Assembly (NCBI GenBank): GCA_034435635.1
Contig: DAOTWY010000037.1
Span: forward strand, 1-20,262
Source of the DNA: DAOTWY01 sp003696565
Lineage (GTDB): Bacteria > Chloroflexota > Anaerolineae > Aggregatilineales > Phototrophicaceae
DNA: 20,262 bases
Reading direction: 5' to 3'
Under the pieces are notes generated by a model, which did not search any database, was not told the DNA's origin, and saw only the letters and a list, made by a program, of their open reading frames with translations. The position numbers and the translations under genes are program-made. Each line of letters opens with the position of its first letter. Position 1 is the stretch's first letter. Shown one piece after another: positions 7,033 to 16,138 of the stretch.

Positions 7033-8748
7033 ATGACATTACCCATCCGCCTAGATCATCATCCGAACACGCTATTAGATCAAGTACGCTATTTATATCA
7101 GCATGAGGGTGATAGAACAGCTGTGGTTTTGGTTGATTCAGCAGGCGATCACGCGGTGACGTATCGCGAATTTTTTACCCACGCTGCGCAATACGCTTAT
7201 GCACTGGAGCAAGCCGGTATTCAGCCTGGGGACTTGGTTGCATTGATTCTACAACATGGTGACGCTGTTTTATATAGCTTTTGGGGGGCGATGCTTTTAG
7301 GAGCAATCCCCTCTATTTTCCCATTTTTGACGGAAAAACTTGACCGCAATAAATATTTTGACAGTGTGCAGCAACTTGTAACTCATGAAGAAATCGCGTT
7401 GATTATCACTTATGACGAGCTTGAAGTTGCTTTACACCAACGTCTTGAATCAATTCATACACTCAAAGCAATTATCAATAAGGATACATTAAAACCCGGT
7501 GGAGACATCCAAAAATATCTAGAGATGACCCCCGCACAAGCAGAAGATACGGCGTTCCTTCAACACTCATCTGGTAGCACTGGTTTACAAAAAGGCGTGA
7601 TGCTTTCCCATCGTGCGGTCATCAATCAAATTGCCAGCTATAGCCATGCCATACGTCTTAATCAAGATGATGTGATTGTGAGTTGGTTACCGTTGTATCA
7701 TGATATGGGGTTGATTGCCGGATTCATTATGCCCATTTTGCAGGGGATTAAGCTGGTATTGATGTCTCCCTTTCATTGGGTGCGTGACCCCAAAATTTTG
7801 CTACATGCAATCCACCGCCATCAAGGGACGCTTTGCTGGTTGCCGAATTTTGCTTACAATTTCTTGGCGACACGTGTTCGTGATGTTGATATTGAAGGTG
7901 TTGATTTGTCATCCTGGCGGGCGGCGGTCAACTGTTCTGAGCCGGTACAGGCAGAAAGTCATGAAGCATTTTGGTGCAGATATGCCCCGTATGGCTTTCG
8001 TGAATCGGCATTGACAGCTTGTTATGCCATGGCAGAAAACACATTTGCCGTTACCCAAGGCGGGATTGATAAGCCCTTAACGATTGACGTTGTAGATCGA
8101 CAAGCGATTATGGATACGCGCCGCGCAGACCCACCGACTCATCCAGATGCCCCCACACAACGATTTGTTTCCAACGGTGTCCCGATCCCGAATTGCCAAA
8201 TCCGTGTGGTGGATGAAAATCGCCAGCCCCTGCCAGAGCGGTGCGTGGGTGAAATTGCACTTAAGAGCGATTCAATGCTGACTGGATATTATAAAAACGA
8301 ACAAGCGACTGGGAATGTCATGCAAGATGGCTGGTATTTCACTGGGGATATGGGGTATATTGCGCAAGGTGAATTATATATCACTGGGCGCAAGAAAGAC
8401 CTCATTATTGTCGGCGGTAAAAATGTTTATCCACAGGACATTGAAAACCTATTGAATGACATCCCTGGGTTACATCCGGGGCGTGTAACCGCGTTTGGTG
8501 TATTTAATGAAAAACTCGGCACAGAGGACATTGCCATCATTGCGGAAGTGGCGGATGGGATCAACCCGCATGACCGTGAAGCCACTCGCCCCATTCTACA
8601 AGAAATCCGCGCCCGTGTGGCACAAAGCACGGATGTCACGGCACGGTTTGTGCATTTGGTGGATCGTAAATGGTTGCTTAAAACGAGCAGCGGCAAAATT
8701 GCACGCGGTGCAAATCGTGAAAAATTCCTGCGGGAAGTATTGAAGTGA
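7033..8748 (+). CDS. Fatty acyl-AMP ligase-like adenylating enzyme (FAAL / FadD-like)
   Basis: This 571-residue cytosolic member of the ANL adenylating family activates a carboxylic acid, probably a fatty acid, with ATP. Motifs are the phosphate loop HSSGSTGLQKGVMLSH (about 177-192), WLPLYHDMGLI (typical of fatty acyl-AMP ligases), YAMAENT (about 331-337), WYFTGDMGY (about 434-442), the hinge GRKKDLIIVGGKNVYPQDIE (452-471), and the C-terminal catalytic Lys555 in TSSGKIARG. A stretch VDRQAIMDTRRADPP before VSNGVPIPN also fits fatty acyl-AMP ligases better than acyl-CoA synthetases. Length agrees with that group (about 570-600). GAGAGG 5 bases before the ATG supports the start. No acyl carrier protein or polyketide synthase lies nearby, so the acceptor is unknown. 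CoA ligase activity cannot be excluded. Confidence 0.88.
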   Translation: MTLPIRLDHHPNTLLDQVRYLYQHEGDRTAVVLVDSAGDHAVTYREFFTHAAQYAYALEQAGIQPGDLVALILQHGDAVLYSFWGAMLLGAIPSIFPFLTEKLDRNKYFDSVQQLVTHEEIALIITYDELEVALHQRLESIHTLKAIINKDTLKPGGDIQKYLEMTPAQAEDTAFLQHSSGSTGLQKGVMLSHRAVINQIASYSHAIRLNQDDVIVSWLPLYHDMGLIAGFIMPILQGIKLVLMSPFHWVRDPKILLHAIHRHQGTLCWLPNFAYNFLATRVRDVDIEGVDLSSWRAAVNCSEPVQAESHEAFWCRYAPYGFRESALTACYAMAENTFAVTQGGIDKPLTIDVVDRQAIMDTRRADPPTHPDAPTQRFVSNGVPIPNCQIRVVDENRQPLPERCVGEIALKSDSMLTGYYKNEQATGNVMQDGWYFTGDMGYIAQGELYITGRKKDLIIVGGKNVYPQDIENLLNDIPGLHPGRVTAFGVFNEKLGTEDIAIIAEVADGINPHDREATRPILQEIRARVAQSTDVTARFVHLVDRKWLLKTSSGKIARGANREKFLREVLK

Positions 8749-8752
8749 TGAA

Positions 8753-8782
8753 AAATAGGGGTACAACAAAATACCCCTATTT
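8753..8782. terminator. Bidirectional terminator between convergent genes
   Basis: AAATAGGGGTA (8753-8763) and TACCCCTATTT (8772-8782) form a perfect 11-base-pair stem with loop CAACAAAA. It lies 4 bases past the ligase stop and includes the stop codon of the giant RHS gene (8777-8779). The U-tract is better on the - strand (TATTTTTC), so it should mainly end the kinase-RHS operon while also serving the ligase. Confidence 0.8.
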
Positions 8783-11700
8783 GATTCCTAGCGTATTCTC
8801 ACTAAACCACTGCTTCAGCCAATCCTCAACAGATTGTACGGGTGTGCTGGGTGTGGCAGGGCGGACTGCTTCTAGAATTCGCGCTTGCCAGTCTGCTTCA
8901 GTCAGCGTGGGGAGTGTTTGCAATGTCAGGATCGTTTCAAGTACATCAGCTGCCGCTTCTGGTTGATGTGTTGCCCCTGGTAGATGTGACATAATGCTGC
9001 TTGGTGAATGATGAACATCTGGGTAATCAACACTGGTGGATAACGTTGGCAACGGGGTAACCCATGCAAATGGCTCATAGGTACGCAGCGCGTCTGTGCG
9101 GGGATGTGTCAGTGTTATTAGATTGTTCAGACGCTCTAATGGTGGTGAAATTGTTGGCAACCATGGATCACTAAATAATGCGCTGGCAGTTGGAATGATG
9201 GGCATATTCCAACCCTGCGGGGTATTATCTGGCATCATCCGTAGTGCCCCGCTGTGGTCTGTCATAGCAGAGGGCAAGTTGTAGTTCATCATCAACCATG
9301 CCGGGAAATCCAACAGATCAGCAAGCTGTGTATATTGACTACGGAGCGATAAAGCGTGATCGAGCTGGAAACCACCATCATAACGGATGGCTGGTGGGGT
9401 GGGGTAAATATCCAATGTTTTTAGCGCATCCCGCAGGCGGAATAATCCCTCAACATAAGCTGGCAAGCGCGTGCGAACAGGTGGGGTGATGGTACGGGAT
9501 GGATAAGCATAAATCGCGCCGTATACATCTGGTCCGTGTGGGTCGCGCTGGAGGTACAGCCCAATCTCTGGCAGATAGGCGCGTCCATCATCGAAATATA
9601 GATAACCATCCCAAATCATGCCGAGTGATTCAAGTGGGGCAAGCGCGTTCATGTCTGCTGGCATGGTATTCATCACACATGGATCATCAGTTGACTTAGG
9701 AGTCAGTGATAGATACCGTCCGAGTGGGTCAAACACCCATAACCCATTATCCAGATTGGTTGTCAGTAGTTGATCTTGTCCGTCATTGATTAGCCATAGG
9801 ATCGAGTCTTCGGATTGTTGATAGAATGCCGGCAACCCATCTATTGGGATGCCGTAAGCCCGTGACTCGTTGTCGTTTGTAACACGGATTAGGCGATCAT
9901 TGGCATAGCTTAGCACATCGTCCCCAGCACGGATGAGGCGATTGTGTTGATCATAGCTATATTGTCGAATGGTACGCCCGGTACTATCTGTAATACTGAT
10001 CAATCGATTTTGTTCGTCATAGCCATAGACCCAGCAAACAGTGTCATCGGCGCGGATGGTTGTTAGGTTGCCATGGTTGTCATAATCGTAGGTGTAAATA
10101 AGCGGGTTCCCAAATGGCTGTGCCAGCGAGAATGAAAGCCCTAGCATGATGATTGCGCCCGCTGCTAATGCCATAATCCACCGCCGCCGACGGGGTAGCA
10201 ACCATGTGATGCCAAACATCAACCAAATCCCTGGCAGACCAGTTGTATCTGAGCGATTGTTTAACACACGCCGTTCGATCAACTGACGTTGATCGTTGTA
10301 GGTATATGTGATGGTGATTTGTGTGCCATTTGCATATTGTCGTGTTTCGTTGATGCGTTGCCCAAGATTGTTATATGTAAAGGTCAATAGATAAAGCAGA
10401 GTGCCGCTTGTGCGGTCTGTGACACGCATTGTTACCGGACGATTATCGTTGTCGTAACCGGTGACGATGATGTAACTGCCAGCATTGGCTTCAAAATAGG
10501 CTGTGTTGCCGATGATGCTTTGCCGTTGAATAGTGCCGCTTGCATCAAACACAAAATCATTGAGCAAATTGCTATTAAAGTAGGTGATGTTTTTGGTTTG
10601 TCCACGCCGGTTAACTTGTATCTGAATCAGCTCACCGTCTGCTCGTTCTATCTCAATAACTAACACACGTCCCTCAGGCGTGGTGAGATAGTCAATTGCC
10701 ATCACCCCTTCAATTTCAGTTAACAACCCACGCTCATCATAGATAAAGCCTTGTAGTGTGGCAGTTTCCGCAGGGGTATCAGGCGGGGTGGGGGAGTCAA
10801 AAGCGGAATCGTAATTATAGGTAGAGACGACTGTACCATTGGATTCACATTCGGCATATGTCGTGCTGATCTCTGCACGGCTTAGGCAAACCGCATTTAC
10901 ACGATCTAGCGCATCATAACGCAGTAGCAACCGAATCCCAGTCGGTGCGGTGATGCTTTGCAGGCGGTTCAATTCATCATAGATATAATCAAAGGTCTTA
11001 CCATCCAAATCCTGATAAACGACTAAGTTCCCAGCATCATCATATCCATAAGTATGGATGTTTTGTTCAGGATCGATATAACGTAGCGGTCGCCCAAGTG
11101 GGTCATAAACAATGCGATGTGTTGTCCGCCAAATTTGTTCAGGTGCTTCTCGCTGACAAGTAGATAAGTTAAATGGATCATCCATTAGTTGATTGGTGTC
11201 CATGCAGGCTTGGTGGTTGATCTCGCTTAATAAACCGTCTGGGGTGAAGGTATAAACGGTCATGCGTCCGCGTTCGTTAAGTGTTATGCTGGGCGGGCGT
11301 GCTGCCTCATCGCCGTCGGAATAAGTTAGGATGGCATCTGTCCCTACAATTTGTAAATCAGCCCCGCGCACAGATTGATAAATATAATCATCAACTTGGC
11401 GATACAACGGGTCAAAGTGAATGGGGGGATTATCGCCAATTGTAACACTTGCCTCATCATAGCGGATAACATCTTGCCCAATTTGACTTAACCGCCCCAA
11501 AAGATCATATTGCAAGGTCAAATTGCCAATTTGCCTGACACGGGAATCAATATCCCAGACTTGGGACCACGCGCCATCAGTAATCAAAAAGCCTTCCTCG
11601 ATCTGAGTGAGGTTGATCTCTCGTGCGCCGTTGGCTTGCCACCATCCAATCACATTGCCATCAGCGTTGTAATGAATTTCATGAACACGATTTTGCGCGT

Positions 11701-14700
11701 CATCAATTCGCCATAATGACCCAAGCCCATCATATGAATAGCGGGTTACATTACCACGTGGATCACGTACTTCTAGGCGATTGTTGGTCTCTTGCCAATT
11801 GAATGTATAAGTACTGCCCGTTGGTTCAATCACGCTAGTAAGTCGCCCGATGTCATCATAGAGAAAGGTCGTCGTATTCCCCAAAGGAGAAATCACACTG
11901 GTTAACCGTCCAGCGGCATCATAACCGTAGATTGTGGCGTTGGCGTTGCGGATGTTTTGGCGCACTGTGAGCCTGCCAAGCGCGTCATAGTCATACCGTT
12001 CACCACGCCCTAGGTCATCTTGTACGAGAGTTAATAAATTTGCGGCATTATATTCATAACGGAAACTGGCATCTGGCACAGGGGATTCAACCCGTGTTAG
12101 CCTGCCAAGCATGTCGTAGGTGTAGGTTGTTGTAAATCCATTTTCATCTACCCAGGCGACTAGCTCCCCAATCCCGTTATAAGTGAGTGTCCAACTTTCC
12201 CCGCTAGAAAAAAGCACATCGACTTGCCAGGCATCTTGCAGTGGGGTATAGATGTAGTCTCTGCTGCCATCTGTGGTGCTGACCTGTGTCACCCGCCCGG
12301 CATCATCCCATGTAATAGCGGGATAGTAGCCGATAAACTCATCACAGGTGATGGGACGGTCGCTGTAATAAACACGCTCTGTGCCATCTTCTTGGGGACA
12401 ATATGCAACCCGTCCATTGTTCAATGGACGACCCTGTGCATCATAGTTGCTTGTCAGGCGATAATCCGGTGAATCCGCCCCGCTAGCAAGTTGCGGCATG
12501 GTCTGATTGATGCTGACGCTTGTTGCTCGTCCGTTTGAATAATTACTCCATTCCATGCTGGCAATACCGGCACGTGGTGCTTCTAAATATTGTGGGCGGC
12601 TTGTCTCAAAATAGGGTGTCAATTCCCAAACAACATCTCCACGCTGCACACCAATCAACTGCCATTCTAAGTTAAAGCGATAGGTAGTTTGCTGCACTGT
12701 CTGGTTATTAATGACCAGTCGCTCAGTAATTTGCAACCCATTTATTGCCACGGGGACATAATCGTAACGGGTGATATACCCTAGGTTATTGATAACTTGG
12801 CGCAGGCGATCTTGTGCGTCATAAGTGTATTGCTCTGTCCGTCCATAAGGGTCTGTGATGCTGATCGTGTATCCACGAATTTGAGTTGGGGCGGGGTCAT
12901 CTGGCAATATCGGCAGTTGTAAAGTCTGGGTATATGTGTAACGTGTGATATATTCCACATCATCCAGCAATTTAATCTCTGCGGTGAGTCGATGCAAGCT
13001 ATCATATTCATAGCGTGTATGACGATACGCTGTGCCATCACTTGCGCTGATCACACGCTCAATGAGATTGCCAGATGCGTCAAAACGGCTGGTTGTGATT
13101 GTTCCGGTAACGTCGGTCACGCTGATCTCATTAGGCGCGTATGTCACAATATATTCGCCGGTTAGTGGGTCATTAATGCCTGTTAAACGTCCAAAACGAT
13201 CGTATGTGAATGTCACATCACCAACTTGTGAGACCAACCCAAGATCATTGTAGGCGTAAGTTGTATCATTGATACGAATAACTTGGTTATCATTATTCCA
13301 GGTGTAGGTGTGTTCTGCGCCGTTTCGGTCAATGAATGTTGCAATGCGTCCGTTTTGATCATAAGTGAACTGCTCGGTTGAATCATCGCCAAAGGTGAGT
13401 GTCTCCGGTTGATTATTGGTGTTGTAGCCAACACTGAACTCTGGATATCCTCCGCGAATCCGTGAGATATAACCCGCACCCTGATAGCTGAACACAACGC
13501 TGTTCCGCCCAATATTTTCTCTTAAACTACGTGCCCGTATACGATCTAACAACCCGTTTGACCAGTCATAAGTAACTGGTACGGATTCAAAATCGGATAC
13601 GCCATTCAATGGGCTGGTTTGGTTGATAAGGGTGAAAGCGTTTTCTGTCGATTTTACGTCGCTGGCGATATAGGTATAGGTATAAGTGCGGGTATTGCTC
13701 CACACATCTGTGACGGATACTCGGCGTTCTGCCTGCTGATCAACCGGTGGCGCGATGCTTCGCCAAGTAAATTCCCCATCAACTTGCACTGTGATGGTGC
13801 CATCTTCATCATAAACATAGGTCATGTTCTGGCTGATTGGGGCACGTGGATCATCGTGGCTTAATAAACGGTGGTCGGTATCATAGACATAGAGCGCGCG
13901 CTCACCATCTGGGTAGATCACTTCAATTAAATTCCCATTGGTGTCATAATCATATTGTACTTCAAAACAAGTATTTGGATCACACGTTTCGGCTGTTGTA
14001 TCCCGCAGAACAGCACGAGCGATACGATGTTCTGCATTAAAATACAGCTCAAGTTGTCTGGAATCGGCTGCATCGGTGATGATAACCGGCTCAGTTGACT
14101 CTCCTGCGCCATTTAAGTTGATACTTGGATAGTTCACAACAACCCGGCGTGATCCATACCCATAACTTTGAATACGTCCAGCACGGTCAAAGATATAAGT
14201 TAACCCATCTGGAAGCGTTAATGTCCAATTGTCTCGCACAGATTGGCGTGAAAGAACCCAACCGGGCATGGTAGGGGAGGTCATCTCTCCGGCGGTAAAG
14301 CGATCTTGCTGGGAAATAAATTGATGGCGTGATCCGCTTGCCGTGATGTAAGTGACAATGCCATATGGTGCATAGGTTACATCAAGGCTAACAGGATATG
14401 ACTGGATAACTTCTGGTGTAATCGGGCGTGAATTCGTTACAGGGTTATAGGCAACGTTGTAATCTAATAAATATGGCATTGTCCAGCCAAATCCGAATGG
14501 GCTATCTACAGCAGCCCATCGACTATTGTAACTGCGCGTTAAAAGTAAATCTAATTCGCCGCCATAGGCAATTAAATCTGTAATGCCATACCATAGATTG
14601 CCGTTTGCTGGGTTAATGTCACCGTTGGCTGGGCAGTTACCAACAGTTTGTATGGTGTTGATTGGATAACATTCCCCACCGGTGTTGTTTTGCCCGCGTG

Positions 14701-16138
14701 GGAAGTAACCCTCATCCCCAGGGAGAAGGCGGGCATCATAGACCGGTTGTGTTGCTGGGGTGATGATCTCAACATAGCTTTCAGTGGCAGGCAAAAGAAG
14801 GCGTTCTTCACCTGTTGCATATACCATGTGAATCACGTCTTGTAATGCCTCAAATTGTGTTAAGGACTCGGCAGAGCGCGTGGTGGTGGTGCGGAACTCG
14901 TCACTAAATTCAAGCGTGATAGCGTCTTCTAGCCATGCAACATGCTTTAGGTTGAGCCAATCTAATGAAAGTGTTGCATTACGATCAGCCAATAAGATTG
15001 CCAAAGATGACTCAAATGTCACATCACTTGAGTTCAGCACGAGTTGGCGATCATCATCAAAATTGAGTGTGAATGTTTCGTCATTCAGTGTGATGATGGA
15101 GTCAATTTCTGCCCAATCCAGGTTCAGACGTTGATTATTTAAGGCGATCGTAAATGACTCTAACGCGCCTTGAAATTGGATCACCCGCGGTGAATCGTTG
15201 AATGTGCCAACAAAAATCCGCCCGTCGTTTAAGCGAAAACCGGCGCAATCCTGCATAATCCATACGCCGCTGATGCTATTCCAATCTAACCGCCAGCGCG
15301 TGCCGTTTGAGTCTGTGATGTTGATGAGGTCACCATCTAGTGGCGGTGTGAAGTTATATCCATAATCTTGTAAATAAAAAGTCCTTCCGGAACCTGTTGC
15401 TACCAAATCCCCCCCAATTAACATGAGGCGATTTGCCCAGTTATTAACTAAGAGGTTAGCATTTGCTCCCAAAAAGACTTGTGACCGTTCACCATTATGT
15501 GAGCCGATGCTGATCGCTGAACCAGGATGTGTATAAACTAGGGTTTGGTTAATTGTAATGACGGAGACACCGCCTTGTAATTCTGGCGGGTTATCTTGAG
15601 GGCGTGATGTGGTTTCATCTCGTAACGCGCTTAATACCACATTCCCACCACTGATAAAGCTAGCTGTAAAGCTATAATCAATCGGTTGTGGATCAATCAA
15701 ATTTTGCCGCCGAACGACTAAACTGAAAAAACCATCACGATTGACAAGATAAGTAAATGGCTCTGTTGTGCTGAGCGGGCGATATCCGCTTATACCATTT
15801 ACATCTGCTGGTTGTTCCATCCCGGCGAATAACGCCATTTCCAACCCCTGACCAGAAGTAAATGAGATGGTGATTGGCGTTTCAATTGGTGCCCCCGCTG
15901 TGCTGCGCTCCCGCATGAAATTGAATGTCCATACATCGGCATATCCTGCAAGGGTGACGCTTTGTTGGATATTAGGGGGGATAACCCCGCCGCCAATACC
16001 AAGATCGTAGGGGATTTGCTCATTTGCGATGAGGTTTTGAAGGGCATTACATGATCCAATGGAATGCTCTTCGTTTTGTGCGTAGGTAAAAGCTGAGAAG
16101 AAACAGGTGATAAGTAAAATAATTGTGTAGCGTTTCAT
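8777..16138 (-). CDS. Giant secreted RHS/YD-repeat protein
   Basis: This 2,453-residue protein has a signal peptide (MKRYTIILLITCFFSAFTYAQ). Residues about 25-480 are beta-rich, with an LDWxxI-type motif repeated three times (about 279-410). Residues about 500-562 (CPANGDINPANGNL, then LLLTRSYNSR and FGFGWTMPYLLDY) match the DUF6531-type RHS entry domain. From about 735 to 2085 are dozens of YD repeats (YDxxGRL, RYDYD and similar), which build the hollow beta shell of RHS/teneurin proteins. Inside this region, at about 1966-2006, sits a hydrophobic pair split by PRRRR, an unexpected membrane-like hairpin. An RHS core end resembling RDPxG is seen at about 2200 (LQRDPHGPDVYG). The final 250 residues are Pro-rich and match no toxin I know. 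Its ATG overlaps the kinase stop by 4 bases. No immunity-like gene follows. Role is unknown: surface adhesin, cell-contact protein or carrier of an unrecognised effector. Confidence 0.93.
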   Translation of the reverse strand: MKRYTIILLITCFFSAFTYAQNEEHSIGSCNALQNLIANEQIPYDLGIGGGVIPPNIQQSVTLAGYADVWTFNFMRERSTAGAPIETPITISFTSGQGLEMALFAGMEQPADVNGISGYRPLSTTEPFTYLVNRDGFFSLVVRRQNLIDPQPIDYSFTASFISGGNVVLSALRDETTSRPQDNPPELQGGVSVITINQTLVYTHPGSAISIGSHNGERSQVFLGANANLLVNNWANRLMLIGGDLVATGSGRTFYLQDYGYNFTPPLDGDLINITDSNGTRWRLDWNSISGVWIMQDCAGFRLNDGRIFVGTFNDSPRVIQFQGALESFTIALNNQRLNLDWAEIDSIITLNDETFTLNFDDDRQLVLNSSDVTFESSLAILLADRNATLSLDWLNLKHVAWLEDAITLEFSDEFRTTTTRSAESLTQFEALQDVIHMVYATGEERLLLPATESYVEIITPATQPVYDARLLPGDEGYFPRGQNNTGGECYPINTIQTVGNCPANGDINPANGNLWYGITDLIAYGGELDLLLTRSYNSRWAAVDSPFGFGWTMPYLLDYNVAYNPVTNSRPITPEVIQSYPVSLDVTYAPYGIVTYITASGSRHQFISQQDRFTAGEMTSPTMPGWVLSRQSVRDNWTLTLPDGLTYIFDRAGRIQSYGYGSRRVVVNYPSINLNGAGESTEPVIITDAADSRQLELYFNAEHRIARAVLRDTTAETCDPNTCFEVQYDYDTNGNLIEVIYPDGERALYVYDTDHRLLSHDDPRAPISQNMTYVYDEDGTITVQVDGEFTWRSIAPPVDQQAERRVSVTDVWSNTRTYTYTYIASDVKSTENAFTLINQTSPLNGVSDFESVPVTYDWSNGLLDRIRARSLRENIGRNSVVFSYQGAGYISRIRGGYPEFSVGYNTNNQPETLTFGDDSTEQFTYDQNGRIATFIDRNGAEHTYTWNNDNQVIRINDTTYAYNDLGLVSQVGDVTFTYDRFGRLTGINDPLTGEYIVTYAPNEISVTDVTGTITTSRFDASGNLIERVISASDGTAYRHTRYEYDSLHRLTAEIKLLDDVEYITRYTYTQTLQLPILPDDPAPTQIRGYTISITDPYGRTEQYTYDAQDRLRQVINNLGYITRYDYVPVAINGLQITERLVINNQTVQQTTYRFNLEWQLIGVQRGDVVWELTPYFETSRPQYLEAPRAGIASMEWSNYSNGRATSVSINQTMPQLASGADSPDYRLTSNYDAQGRPLNNGRVAYCPQEDGTERVYYSDRPITCDEFIGYYPAITWDDAGRVTQVSTTDGSRDYIYTPLQDAWQVDVLFSSGESWTLTYNGIGELVAWVDENGFTTTYTYDMLGRLTRVESPVPDASFRYEYNAANLLTLVQDDLGRGERYDYDALGRLTVRQNIRNANATIYGYDAAGRLTSVISPLGNTTTFLYDDIGRLTSVIEPTGSTYTFNWQETNNRLEVRDPRGNVTRYSYDGLGSLWRIDDAQNRVHEIHYNADGNVIGWWQANGAREINLTQIEEGFLITDGAWSQVWDIDSRVRQIGNLTLQYDLLGRLSQIGQDVIRYDEASVTIGDNPPIHFDPLYRQVDDYIYQSVRGADLQIVGTDAILTYSDGDEAARPPSITLNERGRMTVYTFTPDGLLSEINHQACMDTNQLMDDPFNLSTCQREAPEQIWRTTHRIVYDPLGRPLRYIDPEQNIHTYGYDDAGNLVVYQDLDGKTFDYIYDELNRLQSITAPTGIRLLLRYDALDRVNAVCLSRAEISTTYAECESNGTVVSTYNYDSAFDSPTPPDTPAETATLQGFIYDERGLLTEIEGVMAIDYLTTPEGRVLVIEIERADGELIQIQVNRRGQTKNITYFNSNLLNDFVFDASGTIQRQSIIGNTAYFEANAGSYIIVTGYDNDNRPVTMRVTDRTSGTLLYLLTFTYNNLGQRINETRQYANGTQITITYTYNDQRQLIERRVLNNRSDTTGLPGIWLMFGITWLLPRRRRWIMALAAGAIIMLGLSFSLAQPFGNPLIYTYDYDNHGNLTTIRADDTVCWVYGYDEQNRLISITDSTGRTIRQYSYDQHNRLIRAGDDVLSYANDRLIRVTNDNESRAYGIPIDGLPAFYQQSEDSILWLINDGQDQLLTTNLDNGLWVFDPLGRYLSLTPKSTDDPCVMNTMPADMNALAPLESLGMIWDGYLYFDDGRAYLPEIGLYLQRDPHGPDVYGAIYAYPSRTITPPVRTRLPAYVEGLFRLRDALKTLDIYPTPPAIRYDGGFQLDHALSLRSQYTQLADLLDFPAWLMMNYNLPSAMTDHSGALRMMPDNTPQGWNMPIIPTASALFSDPWLPTISPPLERLNNLITLTHPRTDALRTYEPFAWVTPLPTLSTSVDYPDVHHSPSSIMSHLPGATHQPEAAADVLETILTLQTLPTLTEADWQARILEAVRPATPSTPVQSVEDWLKQWFSENTLGIK
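9850..13990 (-). repeat. YD-repeat region of the RHS protein
   Basis: Protein-level tandem repeats with the pattern YDxxGRLxxVxxxxG and variants (for example YDALGRLTVR, YDAAGRLTSV, YDDIGRLTSV, YDLLGRLSQI) run through this stretch. Boundaries are approximate, and the hydrophobic insert at 10115-10240 interrupts the array. Confidence 0.9.

Noticed and set aside
8427..8966. Open frames near the ligase end, including one on the + strand starting at 8745
   Set aside because: These lie in the shadow of the ligase or the RHS gene, and the one at 8745 reads through the terminator hairpin.
8777..16138. RHS gene as a contact-toxin system with immunity gene
   Set aside because: No gene lies downstream on the same strand before the terminator, and the tail shows no toxin motif, so the toxin-immunity reading is not supported.
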